In this document: positions 16,735 to 24,144 of the stretch, in pieces | Numbering within the stretch: the stretch's first letter is position 1 | Layout of the letters: each line of letters begins with the position of its first letter | DNA from: Streptomyces sp. G-G2 | Lineage (GTDB): Bacteria; Actinomycetota; Actinomycetes; Streptomycetales; Streptomycetaceae | Assembly (NCBI RefSeq): GCF_030063135.1 | Contig: NZ_JASISO010000032.1 | Location: forward strand, 39,255 to 103,254 | Length of the DNA stretch: 64,000 nt | Direction of reading: 5' to 3' | The notes under the pieces: generated by a model | What the model was told of the DNA's origin: nothing | The model's database searches: none | What the model saw: the letters and a program-made list of their open reading frames with translations, nothing else | Translations under genes and position numbers: made by a program

Positions 16735-16938
16735 GTGGAGGAGTTCGAGCGGCGGGTGAGCGGACTGCCCGGGATCACCGAGGTGGTGCACGTGACCGGC
16801 GCCCACGACTACCTCGTACGGGCCCGGGCCGCCGATCCGGCCGCCCTCGACACCCTGCTGCGCAGGCTCAAGGGCGACGCCGGGGTCGCCCAGTCCAGCC
16901 ACCGGATCGCGCTCCGGGCCGCTTCCCGCCCGGGTTAG
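16735..16938 (+). pseudogene. Lrp/AsnC-family regulator, C-terminal ligand-binding domain only
   Basis: A plus-strand frame ending at TAG 16938 reads VEEFERRVSGLPGITEVVHV, then GAHDYLVRARAADPAALDTL and LLRRLKGDAGVAQSSHRIAL. This is the RAM (effector) domain of an Lrp/AsnC regulator. The N-terminal helix-turn-helix (about 80 residues) and the start are absent; upstream is a Pro/Arg stretch from a run of CCGCC repeats. With the adjacent LysE remnant it forms the wreck of a divergent regulator-exporter pair. Confidence 0.75.
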
Positions 16939-16977
16939 GGCGGGTGGGAGAAGGAGCGTCGGGCGCCCGAAGGGCGG

Positions 16978-17002
16978 GCCCGCGACGCCGGACGTCGCGG
17001 GC
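16978..17002. terminator. Hairpin downstream of the Lrp remnant and the GAF kinase
   Basis: A 10-bp stem (GCCCGCGACG with CGTCGCGGGC) and a 5-base loop CCGGA lie in a GC-rich tract between convergent genes. Further copies of the GTCGCGGG/GGGCCGGGCG motif follow to 17040. It is a plausible bidirectional terminator. Confidence 0.5.
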
Positions 17003-17076
17003 CGGGCGTCGCGGGGCCACGCCTCGCGGGCCGGGCGGGACTTCTCACCCACGCCCCAGTGCCCTCTGCGTCGCCG

Positions 17077-18720
17077 CTACAGCGCCGACCGCCATTCCAC
17101 CCGGGTGCCGCGCGTGCCCGCCTCCGTGCGGCCGTCGTCCGCCACCATCAGGTGGACCCGGCCCGGTTCCGCGTCCACCTCGACCGCGATCGAGGTGACC
17201 TCGCTGCGCCGGTGCGCCGCGGCCAGCGCCCCGCGCAGGGCGGCCAGCAGGGCGCCCGCCACCGGGTCCACGAGCAGCGCGTCGACCGCCCCCGAGAAGT
17301 GCACGGACGGCTGGAAGCCGAAGAGGACCGCCGCGCCCCCGGTCTCCCGCAGGACCCGGCCGCGGAAGGTGGTCGGCGCGTCGGTGGGCGGCTGCTGGAG
17401 GGCGAAGATGGCGGTCCGGACCTCCTGGATGGTGGAGTCCAGCTCGTCCACGGCCCGGGCCAGCTCCTCGCCGACGGTGTCCCCGGACGGCGCGGTGGAG
17501 GACCGGCGCCGGGTGCTCTCCAGCATCATCTCCGTCGCGAACAGCCGCTGGACCACCAGATCGTGCAGGTCCCGGGCGATCCGGTCGCGGTCCTCGTAGA
17601 CGGCCAGCTGCTCGCGGTCGTACTGCGCGTCCGCCAGTACGAGCGCCAGCGCGGCCTGCGAGGCGAACTGCGAGGCGAGCAGCCGGTCCACGGCGTCGTA
17701 CGGTTTGCCGCCCCGCTCCCGCGGCAGCGCCAGGGTGCCGATCAGCTGGCCGCCGCTCTGCAGCGGGAGCATCATGCTCGGCCCGAACCGCACCCGTACG
17801 TGCGTGGTCATCCGGGGGTCGGTCGCCGAGTCGTCTATGAAGACGGGCTCGCCGCCCAGCAACTGTTCCAGGACGGCCGAACCGGGCTGGATCGCGGTGC
17901 CGAGGAGGTCCCCGGGATCCCCGTGCGTGGAGGCGGCCACGATCTCCATCCCGCCCGCGGCGGTGGGCTGGAGCACCACACCGGCCGCCGCGTCGGCGAG
18001 CAGCCGGGCCCGTTCGGCCACGCACATCAGCGCGTCGGCGGCGGGCCGGCCCGCGAGGAGGGTGGTGGTGACGGCGGCGGCGCCCTCGATCCAGCGTTCC
18101 CGGCGGCGGGCCGTCTCGTACAGCCGGGCGTTGCCGATCGCTATCCCCGCCTGCGAGGCCAGGACCCGGACCAGCGCGAGGTCGTCCTCCGTGAAGGAGC
18201 CGACGCGCTTCTCGGTGAGGTAGAGGTTGCCGAAGACCTCGGTGTGCACCCGGATGGGTACGCCGAGGAACCCGCGCATCGGCGGGTGACCGGGCGGGAA
18301 GCCGACCGAACGCGGGTCCTGGGTGAGGTCCTCCACCAGCAGGGGACGCGGATCGCTGATGAGCGTGCCGAGCAGGCCGGAGCGGCCGTCGGGCAGCCGG
18401 GGGATCGCGTTCCGCTCGGCCTCCGTCATTCCGGCGGTGAACAGCTCGGTGAGCCGCGCGTGCTCGGGGTCGACGACCCCGAGCGCCGCGTAGCGGGCCT
18501 CGCACAGTTCGGCCGCCGAGTCGACGATGTGCTGGAGGGTGCTGTGCAGCTCCAGGTCGGAACCGACGCTGAGCACTGCCTCCAGCAGCACCGGAAGCCT
18601 CGGCTCCACCACCTCGACCGGCCCCGTCGGCCCCGTCTGCCGAGCCTCGACCGGCCCCGTCGGCTCCGGCCGGTCGCCGGGCTCCGTCGGCTCCCGCTCT
18701 CCTCCGGTCATCCGGGTCAT
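17077..18720 (-). CDS. GAF-domain sensor kinase homologue with degenerate ATPase domain
   Basis: 547 residues; start ATG 18720 overlaps the stop of the Mbl-like gene by 4 bases. Two GAF domains (about 55-200 and 220-365, the first with GFLGVPIRVHTEVFGNLYLT) precede the phosphoacceptor helix RDRIARDLHDLVVQRLFAT, as in DevS/DosT-like kinases. The ATPase domain is abnormal: where relatives have REALSNAFRHA this protein has RGALAAAHRRS, losing the N-box Glu and Asn. After DDG the lid and G2 box (about 40 residues) are missing, and the chain closes GTRVEWRSAL. Autophosphorylation is therefore doubtful; a signalling scaffold is an alternative. Confidence 0.9.
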   Translation of the reverse strand: MTRMTGGEREPTEPGDRPEPTGPVEARQTGPTGPVEVVEPRLPVLLEAVLSVGSDLELHSTLQHIVDSAAELCEARYAALGVVDPEHARLTELFTAGMTEAERNAIPRLPDGRSGLLGTLISDPRPLLVEDLTQDPRSVGFPPGHPPMRGFLGVPIRVHTEVFGNLYLTEKRVGSFTEDDLALVRVLASQAGIAIGNARLYETARRRERWIEGAAAVTTTLLAGRPAADALMCVAERARLLADAAAGVVLQPTAAGGMEIVAASTHGDPGDLLGTAIQPGSAVLEQLLGGEPVFIDDSATDPRMTTHVRVRFGPSMMLPLQSGGQLIGTLALPRERGGKPYDAVDRLLASQFASQAALALVLADAQYDREQLAVYEDRDRIARDLHDLVVQRLFATEMMLESTRRRSSTAPSGDTVGEELARAVDELDSTIQEVRTAIFALQQPPTDAPTTFRGRVLRETGGAAVLFGFQPSVHFSGAVDALLVDPVAGALLAALRGALAAAHRRSEVTSIAVEVDAEPGRVHLMVADDGRTEAGTRGTRVEWRSAL

Positions 18721-19754
18721 TCGGCCAAGGGGTTCAGAACCATGGGGGTGATCTTCCCTTCGAGCATCGCGCCGAGTCCGAGTACGGCGCACACGTCCGG
18801 CCGTTCCGCGATCTGCACGGGCATTCCGGTGGCGTCCCGCAGCATCTGGTCCAGCCCGGGCAGCAGGGCGCTGCCGCCCACCATCATGATCCCCCGGTCG
18901 GTCAGGTCGGCGACCAGGTCCGGCGGGCAGTCCCGCAGCACCTTGCCGATCCCGTCCAGTACGGCGGTCAGCGGCGTGTGGATGGCGTTGCGCACCGCCG
19001 CTGTGTCCACCTGTACGGAACGGGCCAGTCCGGTGGCCACGTCCCGGCCGTGGATCAGGGTGGAGGCGGGCCCCTCGTCGGTGATGCCGTTGCCGTGCAG
19101 GGCCAGCTGGAGCGGCCGGACGGCCTGGCTGGGCAGCATCAGCTCGTGGGCGTGGCGCAAGTGCTGGACGATCGCGTGATCGATGGCCTCGCCGCCGACC
19201 GGGATGCGCTGGGCGGTGACGATCGAGCCGAGGGAGAGCACCGCGACCTGCGTGGCCGCGGCCCCGCACACCATGATCATCGTCGCGGTCGGCTGCTCCA
19301 CGGGCAGGCCGCAGCCGACGGCCGCCGCGATGAGGGTGTCCACCAGCTCGACGCGCCGGGCGCCGAGGCCGACCAGCGTCTCCACGGTCGCCCGCTGGGC
19401 CAGCGGATCGGCGTCGTGCGGGGTGCAGGCGGCGGCCCGCAGCCGGGGCTTGCGGCGCAGGGCGCGCCGCAGCTTCTCGCCGAGGAGGTGACGCAGCATC
19501 CGCTGGGCCATCTCGATGTCGACGACGGTGCCGCCGGAGACCGGGCGGACCACGCGGATGTAGTCGGGTGTGCGGCCGGTCATCCGTTCGGCGAAGGTTC
19601 CGACGGCGATGAGGGCGCCGGTCCGGGTGTTCACGGCGGCGACGCTGGGCTCGTCGACGACCAGGCCCGCGCCCTTGACGTAGACGCGGGTCCTGGCAGC
19701 CCCCAGGTCGACGGCGACGTGGCAGCGGCGCAACTGCTCAAGACTGACGGTCAC
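18717..19754 (-). CDS. mbl: MreB-like (Mbl) actin homologue
   Basis: 345 residues from GTG 19754, with GGGAGG upstream at good spacing. Actin-fold motifs: phosphate 1 VAVDLGAARTRVYVKG, then PSVAAVNTRTG, VVRPVSGGTVVDIEMAQRML, phosphate-2-like MIMVCGAAATQVAVLSLG and the adenosine motif RGIMMVGGSALLPGLDQML. It lacks some of the strict MreB nucleotide residues (IDIGGGT is CGAAATQ here), like the shorter Streptomyces Mbl proteins that act in spore wall synthesis rather than vegetative rod shape. It is the first gene of an operon with the GAF kinase homologue. The symbol follows family resemblance and remembered synteny. Confidence 0.87.
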   Translation of the reverse strand: MTVSLEQLRRCHVAVDLGAARTRVYVKGAGLVVDEPSVAAVNTRTGALIAVGTFAERMTGRTPDYIRVVRPVSGGTVVDIEMAQRMLRHLLGEKLRRALRRKPRLRAAACTPHDADPLAQRATVETLVGLGARRVELVDTLIAAAVGCGLPVEQPTATMIMVCGAAATQVAVLSLGSIVTAQRIPVGGEAIDHAIVQHLRHAHELMLPSQAVRPLQLALHGNGITDEGPASTLIHGRDVATGLARSVQVDTAAVRNAIHTPLTAVLDGIGKVLRDCPPDLVADLTDRGIMMVGGSALLPGLDQMLRDATGMPVQIAERPDVCAVLGLGAMLEGKITPMVLNPLAE

Positions 19755-19979
19755 GGCAGGTCCTCCCGAGAGGCACTGATGAGAGAAGACCGGCGGAATA
19801 CCGATCCCAATCAGTATCTTCTGTGGTAATTCGGACATATCGCCCGTTGTGCTGCTCCGGTCGGGGTGCGTCCAAGCGGGGTCGAGGGGTGCTGCACGGG
19901 GGTGGTTTTCTGTACCGACAGGCGACACGATGCCCCCAGTGCCCGAGCTACCCGTGCGTAACAAGGTAAGGGGGACCCG

Positions 19980-20678
19980 ATGCTGACGGCCCGCCAGAAA
20001 TTCCTGGCTCTCCTGACGCTCTGCCTGGCACTTTTGGCGCCGCTCCCGGCCCAGGCCGCCAATCAGGTCGCTGACCAGGCGTTACCGCGCAATCCGGTGA
20101 TCTTCGTCCACGGCTACAACGCCGACCCCGGCGTATGGGGCGCCTTGCGTGAGGACCTGCGCGGTGCCGGGTACGCCGACTCGGACCTCTTCTCGTGGGG
20201 CTACGACACCCACCAGTCGGTCAATGAGGTGCTCTCCGGCCGGTTCGCGGAGTACGTCGACCAGGTCCGCCGTCAGACCGGCGCCGCCCGGGTCGACGTC
20301 GTCGCCCACTCCTTCGGCTCGCTCGTCACGCGCTGGTACGTGAAGTACGGCGGCGGCGCCCCGGTCGTGGACCACTGGATCTCGCTCGCCGGCCCCAACC
20401 ACGGCACGTACATCAGCTGGGGCTGTGTCATCTGGGACCAGGCCTGTCGGGACATGAGCCCCGGCTCCTACGTGCAGAAGGGGCTCGCGGCGGGCGACGA
20501 GACGCCCGGCGCGGTGAAGTACGCCACCTTCTGGTCCTCCTGCGACGAGGTCGTCAACCCCGACAGCAGTGTGGCCCTGACCGGCGCCCTCAACACCTAC
20601 GCCGGATGCCTCAAGCACAACGACTTCCTCGGCGACGACGGGGTCTCGGCCGGGGTCCGCGCCTTCCTCACCACGTGA
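19980..20678 (+). CDS. Secreted triacylglycerol lipase/esterase (class 2 lipase), TTA-containing
   Basis: 232 residues. A signal peptide (MLTARQKFLALLTLCLALLA to AQA) is followed by IFVHGYNADPGVWGALREDL, nucleophile elbow DVVAHSFGSLVTRWYV, ISLAGPNHGTYISWGC and a final His in CLKHNDFLGDDGV. The Cys pairs fit an extracellular enzyme. A good AAGGGGGA precedes ATG. Codon 35 is TTA (20082-20084), a leucine codon that Streptomyces reads only with the developmental bldA tRNA, so production is probably tied to differentiation. Its 3' end overlaps the convergent next gene by 11 bases. Confidence 0.93.
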   Translation: MLTARQKFLALLTLCLALLAPLPAQAANQVADQALPRNPVIFVHGYNADPGVWGALREDLRGAGYADSDLFSWGYDTHQSVNEVLSGRFAEYVDQVRRQTGAARVDVVAHSFGSLVTRWYVKYGGGAPVVDHWISLAGPNHGTYISWGCVIWDQACRDMSPGSYVQKGLAAGDETPGAVKYATFWSSCDEVVNPDSSVALTGALNTYAGCLKHNDFLGDDGVSAGVRAFLTT

Positions 20679-21258
20679 GGCGCTGGAGCAGCCCGTAGGT
20701 GAACTCCGCCACGCACGGCCGCGCCGTCCCGTCCGTGTCCCGCCCGGTGAAGGCCAGCCGCCACCGGGTGGGCGCGGTGCCCTCCATCGGGCGGGCGGGC
20801 GCGAAGGCCCGCGCCACCTCGTCCACCGTGGCCGACCACGGCCGAAGATCGTCCAGGGTCTCCAGTACGGGCCCGCTCGCCCCCGGCGCCCGCACCAGCC
20901 ACTCGTTCCACACCGCCCCGTCCGGCGCGGCCAGCACCTCGAAGCGCAGGTCCGGCCAGAGCGGTACGGGCCATAGCAGGGCCTCGCACTCCAGGTCCCC
21001 GATCTCGCGCCGGGCCACCGACTCGGCCGGCCCGAGCACCGAGCGGTAGCGGGCCAGGGCCCCGCGCGTCCGGGGCGAGCGGACCATCGCCTGCCATCGT
21101 CTGTTCGCCTCCCGCTGCTCCGCGAGGGAGGCCCCGAGCCGGATGCGGGCCTGGTCGGCGAGGTCGGGCTGGAAATCGGACATCCGGCGCAGCAGCACCA
21201 ACTGGAAGGCCTCCGGGCCGAAGCGGGAGGTCGGGCGGGAGGCGGGGGCGGCGGCCAT
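20668..21258 (-). CDS. Conserved actinobacterial protein of unknown function
   Basis: 196 residues from ATG 21258, beginning MAAAPASRPTSRFGPEAFQL. The N-terminal 70 residues are helical and charged (ADQARIRLGASLAEQREANR); the rest looks like a beta-rich soluble domain (LECEALLWPVPLWPDLRFEV). No signal peptide or membrane helix. I do not recognise the family; the regular codon use supports a real gene. It overlaps the lipase 3' end, so transcription of one may hinder the other. Confidence 0.7.
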   Translation of the reverse strand: MAAAPASRPTSRFGPEAFQLVLLRRMSDFQPDLADQARIRLGASLAEQREANRRWQAMVRSPRTRGALARYRSVLGPAESVARREIGDLECEALLWPVPLWPDLRFEVLAAPDGAVWNEWLVRAPGASGPVLETLDDLRPWSATVDEVARAFAPARPMEGTAPTRWRLAFTGRDTDGTARPCVAEFTYGLLQRLTW

Positions 21259-21336
21259 GCGCCTCAGAATTGCACACAGGATCCTTACACCTCCGCGATA
21301 CGGATGTTGCGGGAGACCACGTAGCGTGCGGGCCCC

Positions 21337-22026
21337 ATGGACTACTGCCACGCCTGTCGGAGGCACCTGAACGGCGCGCTGGCGTGCGCCGGGTGCGGAA
21401 CTCCGGCCGAATACCTGACCACCGCGCCCGCGAGCGGCGCCGCGCCCGCCGCCCCGTACCCGGGCGCGCCCTACGCCGACGGGCTCGCCCCGCCGTCCGG
21501 CGCCCCGGGCGAGGGCCCGCGGGGGAGCCGCCGCCCCGGGGCGCGCCGCCGTGCCGTGCACCGGCGGCGCCGCCGGACCGCGCTGACGATGGGGCTCGGG
21601 GTGCTGCTGGCGGTCGGGGGCACCTTCGTCCTGGCCCGGATCGTCAACGAGGGGCAGGGCAGCCGGTCGTCCAACGTGATGCTCAAGGACGGCGCGGGCT
21701 CGGAGCAGCCGCTCTCGACCAGGGACCCGTCCGCCGAAGCTCCGCTCCAGACGTCCGGGCAGGTCTCGGCGAAACCCAGCGCGTCCGCCTCGGCGAGCCC
21801 GTCGGCCAGTGCGTCCCGGTCCGCGAGTCCCTCCGCGTCGGCGAGCGCTTCGGCCTCGGCCCGGCCGTCCGCCACCTCCGCGCCGGGTCGGACCGTACGC
21901 CCGACCGCGTCGGAGCAGCCCGCGGCGAGCCAGTCGGCCTCGTCGGAGCCGTCGAAGACCCCGAAGCCGAAGCCCTCGCCGTCCCCCTCGGGGGCGGACG
22001 AGTGCTGGCCCTGGTGGTGGTGCTGA
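21337..22026 (+). CDS. Zinc-ribbon, single-helix membrane protein with Ser/Ala-rich tail
   Basis: 229 residues. The N-terminal MDYCHACRRHLNGALACAGC has two CxxC pairs and looks like a small zinc ribbon, in the cytosol. An Arg-rich stretch (RRRAVHRRRRR) precedes one membrane helix TMGLGVLLAVGGTFVLARIV. The outer part is a long Ser/Ala/Pro tail (SASASASPSASASRSASPSA and more) ending in an aromatic, Cys-flanked DECWPWWWC. Function unknown. A zinc ribbon joined to a wall-spanning tail suggests an envelope role. It is convergent with the MarR gene. Confidence 0.8.
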   Translation: MDYCHACRRHLNGALACAGCGTPAEYLTTAPASGAAPAAPYPGAPYADGLAPPSGAPGEGPRGSRRPGARRRAVHRRRRRTALTMGLGVLLAVGGTFVLARIVNEGQGSRSSNVMLKDGAGSEQPLSTRDPSAEAPLQTSGQVSAKPSASASASPSASASRSASPSASASASASARPSATSAPGRTVRPTASEQPAASQSASSEPSKTPKPKPSPSPSGADECWPWWWC

Positions 22027-22039
22027 GCCGGCCGGAGGG

Positions 22040-22462
22040 TCAGCCCAGCATTCGTTTCAGCAGGTCCCGCAGGACCGCCCGCTCGGCCGTGGAGAGTCCG
22101 GCCAGCGGCTCCCGCGCGAAGTCGAGCGACTCGCGCAGCCGGTCGCCCGTCCGGAGCCCGTCCTCGGTGGCGGCGGCCAGCTTGACGCGCCGGTCGGCCG
22201 GGTCGGGGCGGCGTTCGACCAGGCCCCGGCTCTCCAGCCGATCGACTATGCCGGTCACGTTCGAGGGCTCGCACTTGAGCTTCTGCGCGATCCGGCGCAT
22301 CGGCATCGGCTCCAGCGAGAGCAGCCCGAGCACCCGGGCCTGGGCGCCGGTCAGCTGGTGGGTGGCGGCCGCGTGCTCGTACTCCTCGTGGTAGCGGGCC
22401 ACGACGGTGCCGATGAGCTCGACGACCTCAAGGGTCAGGGGGTCCGTACGACGACTGGGCAT
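22040..22462 (-). CDS. MarR-family transcriptional regulator
   Basis: 140 residues from ATG 22462. The winged helix-turn-helix is MRRIAQKLKCEPSNVTGIVD with wing RGLVERRPDPADRRVKLAAA, the MarR signature. The C-terminal helix LSTAERAVLRDLLKRML closes the dimer interface. The only Cys is in the recognition region, so it lacks the redox Cys of OhrR. It is divergent from an NADP-dependent oxidoreductase, with a dyad between them, and most likely represses that gene and itself. Confidence 0.92.
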   Translation of the reverse strand: MPSRRTDPLTLEVVELIGTVVARYHEEYEHAAATHQLTGAQARVLGLLSLEPMPMRRIAQKLKCEPSNVTGIVDRLESRGLVERRPDPADRRVKLAAATEDGLRTGDRLRESLDFAREPLAGLSTAERAVLRDLLKRMLG

Positions 22463-22479
22463 GGAACCAGCGTACCCAT

Positions 22480-22533
22480 TTACTTGACAACATGAAATAT
22501 CCAGGAGCATGGTTGTTTCAGGTCATTAAGTAA
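22480..22533. promoter_or_regulatory. Inverted repeat between MarR and oxidoreductase genes
   Basis: Two 20-nt arms, 22480-22499 (TTACTTGACAACATGAAATA) and 22514-22533 read on the other strand (TTACTTAATGACCTGAAACA), agree at 15 of 20 positions and share TTACTT and TGAAA. They are separated by 14 bp. The TTACTT half-site is typical of MarR operators linked to oxidoreductases. A TTGACA hexamer overlaps the left arm. Confidence 0.55.
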
Positions 22534-22554
22534 TTTCTCTCCCGGGAGCGCTCC

Positions 22555-23577
22555 ATGTCTGAGATTCCTGCCGTAAGCCGCGAGTGGCACCTGGTCGCCC
22601 GTCCGCAGGGCTGGCCCGTCGCGACCGACTTCGCGCTGCGCGAGGTGCCGGTGTCGGCCGATCCCGCGCCCGGCCGGATCCTCGTCCGCAACCTGCACAT
22701 GTCGGTCGACCCGTACATGCGCGGCCGGATGAACGACGTGAAGTCGTACATCCCGCCGTTCCAGCTCGACGCCCCGATGGACGGCGGTGCGGTCGGCGAG
22801 GTCGTCGCCTCCGCCGCCGAGGGCTTCGAGGTCGGCGACCACGTCCTGCACGGGCTGGGCTGGCGCGAGTACGCGGAGTTCGACGCGAAGCACGCCACCA
22901 AGGTGGACGCCTCGCTCGCCCCGCTCTCCGCCTACCTGGGCGTGCTCGGCATGCCGGGCATGACCGCCTACGCGGGCCTCTTCAAGGTCGCCTCCTTCAA
23001 GGAGGGCGACTCCGTCTTCGTCTCCGGCGCGGCGGGCGCGGTCGGCAGCCTCGTCGGTCAGTTCGCGAAGATCAAGGGCGCGTCCCGGGTCATCGGCTCG
23101 GCCGGTTCGGCGGAGAAGGTCACCACGCTCACCGAGAAGTACGGCTTCGACGCCGCCTTCAACTACAAGGACGGCCCGGTCGCCGAGCAGCTGAAGGCCG
23201 CCGCCCCCGAGGGCATCGACGTCTACTTCGACAACGTCGGCGGTGACCACCTGGAGGCCGCCATCAGCTCCCTCAAGGTGCACGGCCGGGCCACCCTGTG
23301 CGGTGCGATCGCGCAGTACAACGCCACCGAGCCGACCCCCGGCCCGCGCAACCTCGCGCTCGTCATCGGCAAGCGCCTGCGTCTGCAGGGCATCCTCGTC
23401 GGCGACCACGCCGGGCTCCAGCAGCAGTTCGTCCAGGACGTGGCCGGATGGCTGCGGTCCGGTGAGCTGACGTACGACGAGACGGTCGTCGAGGGCGTGG
23501 AGAACGCCGCCGACGCCTTCCTCGGCCTGCTGCGCGGCGACAACACCGGAAAGATGATCGTTTCCTTCACCGGTTAG
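22555..23577 (+). CDS. NADP-dependent zinc-independent medium-chain oxidoreductase (MDR family)
   Basis: 340 residues. N-terminal GroES-like domain with MSVDPYMRGRMNDVKSYIPP, the mark of the leukotriene-B4-dehydrogenase/CurA branch that reduces the double bond of enones with NADPH. The Rossmann motif is VFVSGAAGAVGSLVGQFAKI, followed by CGAIAQYNAT near the cofactor. No zinc ligands. Likely detoxifies reactive alkenals. It is divergent from a MarR regulator and followed after 64 bases by an Ohr-like peroxidase, a natural oxidative-stress set. Confidence 0.92.
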   Translation: MSEIPAVSREWHLVARPQGWPVATDFALREVPVSADPAPGRILVRNLHMSVDPYMRGRMNDVKSYIPPFQLDAPMDGGAVGEVVASAAEGFEVGDHVLHGLGWREYAEFDAKHATKVDASLAPLSAYLGVLGMPGMTAYAGLFKVASFKEGDSVFVSGAAGAVGSLVGQFAKIKGASRVIGSAGSAEKVTTLTEKYGFDAAFNYKDGPVAEQLKAAAPEGIDVYFDNVGGDHLEAAISSLKVHGRATLCGAIAQYNATEPTPGPRNLALVIGKRLRLQGILVGDHAGLQQQFVQDVAGWLRSGELTYDETVVEGVENAADAFLGLLRGDNTGKMIVSFTG

Positions 23578-23641
23578 GCTCACCCCAGACCGTCGCGATC
23601 GTGGGCGCGAGTCGCGGCGAACCACCAGGAGGATTCTTTAC

Positions 23642-24064
23642 ATGTCGATCCAGCAGTCCGACGTCGTCTACACCGCCGTCGCCACCGCCGAGAACGGCCG
23701 TGACGGCCGCGTCGCCACCCACGACGGTCAGCTCGACGTCGTCGTGAACCCGCCGAAGGAGATGGGCGGCAGCGGCGCCGGCACCAACCCGGAGGCCCTG
23801 TTCGCCGCCGGTTACAGCGCCTGCTTCCAGGGTGCGCTCGGCGTCGTCGCCCGCACCGAGAAGGCCGACATCTCCGGCTCCACCGTGACCGCCGAGGTCG
23901 GCATCGGCAAGAACGACGACGGCTTCGGCATCATCGTCAAGATCTCGGCCTCCATCCCGAACGTGGACGCCGCCACCGCCAAGGACCTCATCGAGAAGGC
24001 CCACCAGGTCTGCCCGTACTCCAAGGCGACCCGCGGCAACATCACCGTCGAACTGGCGGTCTGA
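23642..24064 (+). CDS. Organic hydroperoxide resistance protein (Ohr/OsmC family)
   Basis: 140 residues, standard length. The peroxidatic Cys is in GYSACFQGALGVVA and the resolving Cys in HQVCPYSKATRGN; the activating Arg belongs to the early strand region. Ohr reduces organic and fatty-acid hydroperoxides using lipoylated partners in the cytosol. The N-terminal half shows PKEMGGSGAGTNPEALFAAG, diagnostic for Ohr rather than OsmC. AGGAGG precedes ATG. Probably co-regulated with the upstream oxidoreductase. Many Streptomyces carry several ohr genes, so I give no numbered symbol. Confidence 0.94.
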   Translation: MSIQQSDVVYTAVATAENGRDGRVATHDGQLDVVVNPPKEMGGSGAGTNPEALFAAGYSACFQGALGVVARTEKADISGSTVTAEVGIGKNDDGFGIIVKISASIPNVDAATAKDLIEKAHQVCPYSKATRGNITVELAV

Positions 24065-24095
24065 TCCCGCACGCTCACGCGCACCCGCGCAGCGA

Positions 24096-24126
24096 AGGCC
24101 GCACCCCCGCCGAGGGGGTGCGGCCT
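24096..24126 (+). terminator. Terminator after the Ohr gene
   Basis: A 13-bp perfect stem (AGGCCGCACCCCC with GGGGGTGCGGCCT) around a 5-base loop lies 32 bases after the stop. The next gene starts at 24145. Confidence 0.85.
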
Positions 24127-24144
24127 CCGCCGTAAGCTGGCCCG

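Noticed and set aside
16939..17040. GC-rich repeats after the Lrp remnant as a possible attachment site or origin
   Set aside because: They are short GTCGCGGG/GGGCCGGG variants that fit terminator hairpins; no integrase or replication gene is near.
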